The notes below the pieces were generated by a model. It saw nothing but the letters and a program-made list of their open reading frames with translations. It made no database searches and was not told the DNA's origin. This document shows, piece after piece, positions 18,118 to 24,900 of a DNA stretch of 64,000 nucleotides. The position numbers were made by a program, and so were the translations under genes. The stretch spans positions 15,520-79,519 of the forward strand of contig CAVIJI010000008.1 in assembly GCA_963642885.1 (NCBI GenBank). Direction: 5' to 3'. Numbering within the stretch: position 1 is the first letter of the stretch; each line of letters opens with the position of its first letter. This DNA is from UMGS1696 sp963642885. Its GTDB lineage: Bacteria; Bacillota; Clostridia; Oscillospirales; CAG-272.

Positions 18118-18206
18118 TAAGAGTGTTTTTGCCGGAATTTTGTTTTTAAAACTTATATTAAAAACGGGCTTTCAGTATTAACACTGATTGGCCCGTTTTA
18201 TTTTTT
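18089..18206 (+). promoter_or_regulatory. Ribosome-mediated attenuator of the shikimate operon
   Basis: Three structures can be drawn. A pause hairpin pairs ACTCTTAC (18089-18096, inside the leader's Tyr/Phe codons) with GTAAGAGT (18117-18124), eight perfect pairs. A terminator pairs AAAACGGGC (18161-18169) with GCCCGTTTT (18191-18199), extended by TCAGT/ACTGA, and runs into a T-tract. A possible antiterminator pairs GTTTTT (18125-18130) with AAAAAC (18160-18165), which overlaps the terminator's 5' arm. A ribosome stalled at the Phe/Tyr codons would mask the first arm and favour the antiterminator. The antiterminator is the weakest part of this model. Confidence 0.8.
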
Positions 18207-18274
18207 GAGTACAACCGATTATTACCAGACTGTGAGATAAAATTTTAAAATTAAAAGAAATGAGATAAATTATT

Positions 18275-19279
18275 ATGATAGCCGTATTAAAAAGAGGAGT
18301 TTCGAAAAATCAGACAGACAGCTTCTGTGAATGGATTAAGGCTCAGGGAGTCGATGTGCATGTATATGTCGGTGAATTCCAAACAGTTGTAGGCCTTATA
18401 GGAGATACCACAAAAATCGATGCCGAATTAATGGCAGGCCTTGATATAGTCGAGAGCGTAAAGCATATTTCCGACCCGTTCAAAAGTGCTAACCGTAAAT
18501 TTCATCCCGACGACTCTATAATCGATATCTCGGGTAAAACCTCGGTAGGCGGAAAAAACTTCACGGTAATAGCGGGTCCCTGCTCTGTTGAATCCGAAGA
18601 ACAAATACTCGAGGTCGCCAAAGCCGTAAAAAAATCGGGAGCAACGATACTTCGCGGCGGAGCATTCAAACCACGCACTTCTCCTTACGACTTCCAGGGC
18701 TTGCGAGCCGACGGTATAGAGCTTTTACTTGAAGCGAAAAAGGAAACCGGTCTTCCGATCGTCACTGAAATTATGAACGCAAACCACCTTCCTTTATTCG
18801 AGGATGTCGACATTATCCAGGTAGGCGCAAGAAATATGCAGAACTTCGAGCTTCTTAAGGAACTCGGTAAAATAAGAAAACCTATTTTGCTTAAGCGTGG
18901 TCTTGCCAATACGTTAAAGGAACTTCTTATGAGCGCCGAATATATCATGGCAGGCGGAAATGAAAATGTAATTCTTTGCGAACGCGGTGTAAGAACATTT
19001 GAAACATACACGAGAAACACTCTCGATCTGTCAGCTGTTCCCATGCTTCACGAGCTCTCACACCTTCCCGTTATTGTCGACCCGAGCCATGCAACGGGAT
19101 TATCACGTTTGGTTAAGCCGATGGCTCTCGCAGCTGCCGCATGCGGTGCGGATGGTATTATGATAGAGGTACACAACAATCCCAAAGCCGCTCTCTGTGA
19201 CGGTGCTCAGTCATTGACACCCGAACAATTCGACGACGTAATGTGTACAACAAAACGCGTGCTTGAAGCGGTAAAGTAA
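18275..19279 (+). CDS. aroF: DAHP synthase (3-deoxy-7-phosphoheptulonate synthase), type I-beta with regulatory domain
   Basis: This is the first committed step of aromatic biosynthesis, condensing PEP and erythrose-4-phosphate. Residues about 1-70 form a ferredoxin-like regulatory domain as in the Thermotoga maritima enzyme, where it mediates inhibition by Tyr/Phe. The catalytic barrel follows with AGPCSVES (about 98-105), GGAFKPRTSPYDFQG and DPSHATG. At 334 aa the length fits the T. maritima type. If the regulatory domain works the same way here, aromatic end products would act both on this enzyme and on the transcript through the leader attenuator. It is the first structural gene of the operon; aroB starts 21 bp downstream. 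Confidence 0.95.
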   Translation: MIAVLKRGVSKNQTDSFCEWIKAQGVDVHVYVGEFQTVVGLIGDTTKIDAELMAGLDIVESVKHISDPFKSANRKFHPDDSIIDISGKTSVGGKNFTVIAGPCSVESEEQILEVAKAVKKSGATILRGGAFKPRTSPYDFQGLRADGIELLLEAKKETGLPIVTEIMNANHLPLFEDVDIIQVGARNMQNFELLKELGKIRKPILLKRGLANTLKELLMSAEYIMAGGNENVILCERGVRTFETYTRNTLDLSAVPMLHELSHLPVIVDPSHATGLSRLVKPMALAAAACGADGIMIEVHNNPKAALCDGAQSLTPEQFDDVMCTTKRVLEAVK

Positions 19280-19300
19280 TCCGCATTCACCTGAATATTT

Positions 19301-20371
19301 ATGAAAATAATCAATGCCGGAAATTACAACATTATAATCGCACGCAATTCCCTCTCTCACCTCGGTGAGCACATTCAAAATGCAATCGGCACGCACGACT
19401 GCAAGGTTCTTGTTATTTCAGATGATAACGTGTATAACCTGTATCACGAAACGGTCGAAATAAGCCTTACCGAGGCGGGATTTATTCCCGTGAAAGCCTT
19501 TGTTTTCGAACATGGTGAAAAAAGCAAAAACCTTAATACACTCGGCAATATATTAAGCCATGCCGCGAACGAAGGTCTCACTAGAGGTGATATAATCGTC
19601 GCGGTCGGGGGTGGAGTTGTAGGAGATATTGCGGGATTCGCATCTGCGGTATATCTGAGAGGCATAAGATATGTCTCGGTACCGACTTCGATTCTCGCGG
19701 TGGTTGACTCCTCCGTTGGCGGAAAAACCGCCGTTGATATACCCGAGGGAAAAAATCTTGTCGGTGCATTTCATGAACCGTCTCTCGTTCTCAGCGACCC
19801 GACATTGTTCTCCACTCTGCCGAACGAATTTGTTTCCGATGGTATGGCAGAGGTAATAAAATACGGTGTGCTCGGAAATACCGCACTGTTTTCGCTTCTC
19901 GAACAGTCCGATAACCTGTCTTCCGACATAGACGTCATCACTGCAGAGTGCATCAAAGACAAGGTAGATGTGGTTTCCCGAGATTATCTCGACAAGGGCG
20001 AAAGACAAAAGCTTAATCTCGGTCATACATTCGGTCACGGTATAGAAGCCCTATCGGGGTTCACCGTATCTCACGGTCATGCCGTTGCGTCGGGAATGTA
20101 TTTCATTACCGAAAGTGCTGTCAGGTGCGGATTATGCGACAGAAACAGCCTTATCCGTCTTGAAAAGCTTCTGAAAAAATATTCGCTCGACCCGTTTATT
20201 TATCGGAAATACAAAACAGCCGATTTGATTTCAGCATCATCGCGTGATAAGAAGAGAAACGGTGATAAAATAACATTGGTTGTTCCGCGTAAAATCGGCG
20301 AATGCGATCTTATGAAAATCAATTTCGATGATATCGAAAAAGTCATTACGGGAGAGTTCCGATGGAAATAA
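19301..20371 (+). CDS. aroB: 3-dehydroquinate synthase
   Basis: The enzyme cyclises DAHP to 3-dehydroquinate (shikimate step 2), using NAD and a divalent metal. Typical blocks are present: GGGVVGDIAGFASAVYLRG for NAD binding, VPTSILAVVDSSVGGKTAVD, and the metal site around ECIKDKVDVV and GHTFGHGIE. Its 356 aa match the family. It overlaps the start of aroA by 10 bp, implying translational coupling. The ATG follows the aroF stop after 21 bp without a strong ribosome site. Confidence 0.96.
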   Translation: MKIINAGNYNIIIARNSLSHLGEHIQNAIGTHDCKVLVISDDNVYNLYHETVEISLTEAGFIPVKAFVFEHGEKSKNLNTLGNILSHAANEGLTRGDIIVAVGGGVVGDIAGFASAVYLRGIRYVSVPTSILAVVDSSVGGKTAVDIPEGKNLVGAFHEPSLVLSDPTLFSTLPNEFVSDGMAEVIKYGVLGNTALFSLLEQSDNLSSDIDVITAECIKDKVDVVSRDYLDKGERQKLNLGHTFGHGIEALSGFTVSHGHAVASGMYFITESAVRCGLCDRNSLIRLEKLLKKYSLDPFIYRKYKTADLISASSRDKKRNGDKITLVVPRKIGECDLMKINFDDIEKVITGEFRWK

Positions 20372-21615
20372 CACTCCTTTCGCCGAAACCGCACGGTACA
20401 ATCAGTGCTATCGCTTCAAAATCGTATGCACACAGAATACTTATCTGTGCTGCTCTTGCCGATAAACAAACCATTATAAAATGCTCTTCACGTTTGAGTG
20501 ATGATATTGAAGCAACTGTATCATGTCTACGCTCACTCGGAACCGCGATCGATTGTACCGACGAAGGATTTATTGTAACACCGATAAAAACAGCTCCGAC
20601 CGAAGCTATCCTTCACCCTCGTGAATCGGGTTCGACTTTACGCTTTCTGATTCCGATTGCCGCGGCTCTCGGAACCGAAACCGAATTCGTAACGGAAGGA
20701 AGACTTTCGTCTCGTCCTCTCTCGCCTCTCACAGATGAGCTTGAGAAACACGGTGCGCGATTTACATCGAACCCATTAAAAATCAAAGGCAAAATCACAC
20801 CGGGCACATATACCATGAACGGTTCCGTCTCATCTCAATTCACGACGGGATTAATGCTTTCCCTCTCCTATTTCGACACGAAAAGTGTTATAATATTGGA
20901 AGGAAATATCGAGTCGAAACCTTATATCGACTTAACAATACAGGTGCTTGCGTCATTCGGTGTAATTGTTTCCGAAGAAGAACATGCTTACACCGTGTGC
21001 GGCAAACCACGTTCGCCTTCGATTACAGCTGTTGAAGGTGACTGGTCAAACGCGGCGTTCATGCTTGCCATGGGTACCATTGCGGACAACACACACAATG
21101 ACGGAATAACCGTTACGGGTTTAAACACGGCATCGGCTCAAGGTGACCGTAAAATAGTCGATATTCTTTCCGAATTCGGAGCGAATGTGGCAATCGGCAA
21201 CAGCAGTGTTACCGTGAAAAAATCAAAGCTTCACGGTATTGAGCTGAACGCATCGGATATACCCGATCTCGTACCGATAATGTCGATTGTGGCCATGTCA
21301 GCCGAGGGAGACACCGTTATACGGAATTGCGGAAGACTCAGGTTCAAGGAAAGTGACAGAATCGAATCTATATGTGAGATGATAACAGCTTTCGGAGGAA
21401 ACATTTCGGTAAATAACGATGTAATAACGATCCGCGGCGGAATAACCGAAAGAAACAATATCGTCATAGACTCATTCAACGACCACCGAATTGTTATGGC
21501 GGCGGCAGCAGGTTCAATACTCGCCGATTCACCCGTTACAATTAAAAATTGTGAAGCGGTTTCGAAATCATATCCGAGCTTTTTCGATGACTTCGGAAAG
21601 CTCTGTATTAATTGA
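20362..21615 (+). CDS. aroA: 3-phosphoshikimate 1-carboxyvinyltransferase (EPSP synthase)
   Basis: It adds enolpyruvate from PEP to shikimate-3-phosphate (step 6), the enzyme inhibited by glyphosate. The two-domain inside-out fold is indicated by the N-terminal SKSYAHRILICAAL (Lys/Ser substrate contacts), ESGSTLRFLIPIAAALG, SSQFTTGLMLSL, and the C-terminal blocks DIPDLVPIMS, RLRFKESDRI and FNDHRIVMAAAA. It has 417 aa. The ATG lies inside the aroB end, with GGGAG upstream. Whether it is the glyphosate-tolerant class cannot be read with confidence. Confidence 0.96.
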   Translation: MEITLLSPKPHGTISAIASKSYAHRILICAALADKQTIIKCSSRLSDDIEATVSCLRSLGTAIDCTDEGFIVTPIKTAPTEAILHPRESGSTLRFLIPIAAALGTETEFVTEGRLSSRPLSPLTDELEKHGARFTSNPLKIKGKITPGTYTMNGSVSSQFTTGLMLSLSYFDTKSVIILEGNIESKPYIDLTIQVLASFGVIVSEEEHAYTVCGKPRSPSITAVEGDWSNAAFMLAMGTIADNTHNDGITVTGLNTASAQGDRKIVDILSEFGANVAIGNSSVTVKKSKLHGIELNASDIPDLVPIMSIVAMSAEGDTVIRNCGRLRFKESDRIESICEMITAFGGNISVNNDVITIRGGITERNNIVIDSFNDHRIVMAAAAGSILADSPVTIKNCEAVSKSYPSFFDDFGKLCIN

Positions 21616-21691
21616 AAGCATAGTTTCTTCGATTTTCAACCTTGAAATCAGTGTAAATTAATTTATTCTGCGTATCCTACAGGAGGATTAT

Positions 21692-22786
21692 ATGACATCG
21701 TACGGAAAAAACATTAAAATAGAGGTTTTCGGCGGGTCTCATGACCCCGAGATAGGTGCAACAGTATGCGGAATCCCCGCGAATATATCGGTTGACACCG
21801 ACAAGCTTCTGACTTTTATGCAAAGGCGAGCTCCCGGACAGGGTAAATATTCAACAACACGCAAGGAAAGTGATATTCCGATATTTATAAGCGGTCTGGA
21901 CGGTAATAACATTACTACCGGTGAAACACTCAAAATCATCATAAAAAACGAGGATGCGCATTCCGATGAATACCTGAAAATCGTCTCTAAGCCACGTCCG
22001 TCACACGCCGATTATCCCGCGATAATCAAATCGGAAGGAAAAGCGGATCTTCGCGGAGGCGGTCATTTTTCCGGTAGACTGACGGCTCCTATATGTGCTG
22101 TCGGAGGCATACTCAAGAATGAGCTCGAAAAGCGCGGTATTTATATTTGCGCTCATATTGAATCCATAGGAAGCGCTCTTGATTACCGTTTTGATCCCGT
22201 AGATGTGTGCCTTGACGATTTCAACACCGTTCTCTCGAACAGTCTTCCTGTTCTCAATTCAAAATCAGCCGATAACATGCTGAAAATCATAGACGGGGCG
22301 AAAATGCAGCAGGATTCCGTAGGCGGAGTTATCGAATGTGCCGTCATAGGATTACCTGTGGGTCTCGGTGAGCATATGTTCTGCGGTATGGAGTCGCGTA
22401 TTTCCGCCGCGATGTTTTCGATTCCCGCAGTAAAGGGAATCGAATTCGGAGCGGGCTTCGCTTCCACAGATATGTACGGCTCGGAAAATAACGATCCATT
22501 CTACTATAACAACGGTGTTGTTCGCACAAAGACCAATAACTGCGGCGGAATTCTCGGAGGAATGACAGACGGTATGCCTCTCATATTCCGATGCGCCGTA
22601 AAACCGACACCCTCGATAGGACTGCAGCAGGAAACAGTCGATCTCACAACACACGAAAATACCGTAATAAGCGTAGAAGGACGTCATGATCCGTGTATTG
22701 TTCCGCGCGCGGTACCCGTTGTGGAAGCTATGTGCGCGGCGGCAATATTCGACACGATGCTTGATAACGGAGAAACAGAAAAATAA
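21692..22786 (+). CDS. aroC: Chorismate synthase (divergent form)
   Basis: This FMN-dependent enzyme makes chorismate from EPSP (step 7). Family landmarks are RRAPGQGKYSTTRKESD, RPSHADY with the conserved His, GGILGGMTDGMPL and GRHDPCIVPRAVPVVEAM. Two motifs are altered: the N-terminal FGESHG reads FGGSHD, and the GGRSSAR loop reads GGHFSGR. The key His and Arg are retained, and 364 aa is a normal length. AGGAGG precedes the ATG. It lies 76 bp after aroA, the largest gap in the operon, in which I see no terminator. Confidence 0.93.
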   Translation: MTSYGKNIKIEVFGGSHDPEIGATVCGIPANISVDTDKLLTFMQRRAPGQGKYSTTRKESDIPIFISGLDGNNITTGETLKIIIKNEDAHSDEYLKIVSKPRPSHADYPAIIKSEGKADLRGGGHFSGRLTAPICAVGGILKNELEKRGIYICAHIESIGSALDYRFDPVDVCLDDFNTVLSNSLPVLNSKSADNMLKIIDGAKMQQDSVGGVIECAVIGLPVGLGEHMFCGMESRISAAMFSIPAVKGIEFGAGFASTDMYGSENNDPFYYNNGVVRTKTNNCGGILGGMTDGMPLIFRCAVKPTPSIGLQQETVDLTTHENTVISVEGRHDPCIVPRAVPVVEAMCAAAIFDTMLDNGETEK

Positions 22787-22805
22787 TCTGAGGTTATCGA
22801 TAATA

Positions 22806-24050
22806 ATGAAAGAATCAAACGAACTAAGATGCGGTCTTATAGGCAAACCGCTCGGACACAGTTATTCACCGCAAATACATTCACACCTCGGCGATTATGA
22901 ATACCGGCTTATAGAGCTTGACGAAGACGATGTCGGCACATTCATAAAAGCAGGTGATTACGATGCTCTGAATGTAACAATCCCATATAAGAAAACAGTC
23001 ATGCGGTATCTTGACGTTATATCACCCGAAGCTTTGAGAATCGGCTCGGTTAATACCGTAACTCACATGCGGGATGGCAGGCTCAAAGGTGACAACACAG
23101 ATTACTACGGTTTTTCTTACATGATTGACAAAGGCGAAATTAATATCGGCGGTAAAAAAGTGCTTATTCTCGGCAGCGGCGGAGCTTCTATGACCGCACG
23201 CACGGTAGCGGCTGACAGAGATGCGAGAGAGGTTGTAATCATCTCCCGTCACGGTAAGGATAACTACGACAACATTGCCGTTCATTTCGACTGTGATATT
23301 ATTATCAACACCACTCCCGTGGGAATGTTTCCGAACAACGGTGATTCTCCGGTATCTCTCGACTGTTTTCCGAACTTGTGCGGTGTTGTCGACATGATAT
23401 ACAATCCTTCGAAAACCGCTCTGATTTTGGAAGCCGAAGAAAAAGGTATACCGTGTATTTCGGGATTGTGCATGCTTGTCGCTCAGGCAAAAGCAGCATC
23501 AGAGCTTTTTACGGGACGAAAAATCGAAAACGAAATCATAGACAAAATTACATCTTTGATTGAATTCGAGACAAAAAATATCACGCTGATCGGGATGCCG
23601 GGTGTCGGTAAAACAACAAACGGCAAATTAATCGCCGAAAAGCTCAATCGTAAATTCATAGATATTGACGAGGAAATCGTAAAGCGAAGCGGTACGACGA
23701 TTCCGCTGATATTCTCGGAGCACGGAGAAGAATATTTCAGAAATATCGAGCACAATGTCCTCGCTGAGTACTCTAAAATGTCGGGATTGGTAATTTCATG
23801 CGGCGGAGGCGTGGTCACACGCCACGACAACTGCAACCTAATAAAGGAAAACAGTACCGTAGTTTTTCTCAGGCGTGATGTCTCCTCCCTGCCGAAGGAA
23901 GGAAGACCTGTTTCTCTCGCAAATGATCTGCAGTCTCTGTATGCAAAACGTCTTCCGTTATATATGTACGCGGCAGATGTGATATATGATATATACGGAG
24001 ATTCCGATACTACATCCGATGATATAATCGATATTTTAAAGAAGCGCTGA
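22806..24050 (+). CDS. aroE-aroK: Fused shikimate dehydrogenase-shikimate kinase (AroE-AroK)
   Basis: One 414-residue protein covers steps 4 and 5. Residues about 1-255 are shikimate dehydrogenase: GKPLGHSYSP substrate motif, NVTIPYKK with the catalytic Lys, NTD, and the NADP loop LGSGGAS. Residues about 257-414 are shikimate kinase: P-loop GMPGVGKTT, DIDEEI, FRNIE and SCGGGVV. The junction is continuous, with no stop or frameshift. I start at ATG 22806 because the protein then begins with the AroE fold; the open frame to 22686 overlaps aroC and has no ribosome site. GAGG lies about 11-14 bases upstream. The fusion could channel shikimate, but this is not shown. Confidence 0.94.
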   Translation: MKESNELRCGLIGKPLGHSYSPQIHSHLGDYEYRLIELDEDDVGTFIKAGDYDALNVTIPYKKTVMRYLDVISPEALRIGSVNTVTHMRDGRLKGDNTDYYGFSYMIDKGEINIGGKKVLILGSGGASMTARTVAADRDAREVVIISRHGKDNYDNIAVHFDCDIIINTTPVGMFPNNGDSPVSLDCFPNLCGVVDMIYNPSKTALILEAEEKGIPCISGLCMLVAQAKAASELFTGRKIENEIIDKITSLIEFETKNITLIGMPGVGKTTNGKLIAEKLNRKFIDIDEEIVKRSGTTIPLIFSEHGEEYFRNIEHNVLAEYSKMSGLVISCGGGVVTRHDNCNLIKENSTVVFLRRDVSSLPKEGRPVSLANDLQSLYAKRLPLYMYAADVIYDIYGDSDTTSDDIIDILKKR

Positions 24051-24071
24051 CTCAGTGAGGATAATGCAACA

Positions 24072-24509
24072 ATGAAATTACTTATAATAAACGGTCCGAA
24101 CATAAATATGCTCGGGATAAGAGAGCCTGATATATACGGAAAGCAGGATTACAATACCCTGCTATCGTTAGTGGACAAAACCTGCTCCGAAAACAATATC
24201 GAATATGAATGCTATCAATCGAATCACGAAGGTGACATTGTCGATAAAATACAAGCGGCATACAACAGATTCGACGGAATAGTCATAAATCCCGCGGCGT
24301 ATACCCACACAAGTGTTGCTATACTCGATGCATTAAAAGCGGTAAATATTCCGACTGTCGAGGTACATATTTCCGATGTCAACAATCGAGAACAGTTTCG
24401 TCGGATTTCTTATGTTTCTCTTGCGGCCGAGAAAACCATTTCGGGACACGGAATCGAAGGATATTCGGAAGCGATAATATGGCTGAAGGATTATATTTCG
24501 CGGTTATGA
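24072..24509 (+). CDS. aroQ: 3-dehydroquinate dehydratase, type II
   Basis: This enzyme converts 3-dehydroquinate to 3-dehydroshikimate (step 3). The 145-aa product begins LLIINGPNINMLGIREPDIYG, with the active-site Asn and Tyr of the flavodoxin-like type II fold. It also has QSNHEGDIVDKIQ, INPAAYTHTSVAI and VEVHISDVNNRE. The catalytic His is in ISGHGIEGY. It closes the operon and is followed by a strong terminator. With aroF-B-A-C-EK, every reaction from PEP plus E4P to chorismate is now encoded. Confidence 0.97.
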   Translation: MKLLIINGPNINMLGIREPDIYGKQDYNTLLSLVDKTCSENNIEYECYQSNHEGDIVDKIQAAYNRFDGIVINPAAYTHTSVAILDALKAVNIPTVEVHISDVNNREQFRRISYVSLAAEKTISGHGIEGYSEAIIWLKDYISRL

Positions 24510-24542
24510 TTAACTGCCGGCAATAAACACACCATCGAACGA

Positions 24543-24586
24543 AAACAAACTCAAGGTAATGTGTTAACATGACTTTGAGTTTGTTT
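24543..24586 (+). terminator. Terminator of the shikimate operon
   Basis: AACAAACTCAA pairs with TTGAGTTTGTT and runs into T7. The rest of the gap to 24840 is A+T-rich. A TATAAT at 24804-24809 is the best -10 candidate for the following ABC genes, but it lacks a convincing -35 box. Confidence 0.92.
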
Positions 24587-24900
24587 TTTTACGGTATCAT
24601 TTTGTCTCATCGATATCACACGGCATCAAATCGTGCTTTTTTGCGGATATTACCAAATTGTCAGTTCGCAAAATTCTTAATAATGACACAAAATAACTAC
24701 AATAGACAATATGTACAAAAATGACTGTTATTTTTGTATTACTAAAAATGAATAAATTTATGTTGTTCACAATTATATAATATATTTTTAAAATAATTCA
24801 TGTTATAATAATCGTTGATAACTATGTATTTGAGCAAAGCAAAGGAGGAAGGCAGATTTTGAGCTGCGAGTATGCGGTTTGAATACTGTCGTTTTCAGTT

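Noticed and set aside
22686..22805. 40-residue N-terminal extension of AroE-AroK
   Set aside because: It overlaps the end of aroC in another frame, has no ribosome site, and AroE homology begins only after 22806.
23483..24103. 206-codon minus-strand frame across aroE-aroK
   Set aside because: Antisense shadow of a well-supported fusion gene.
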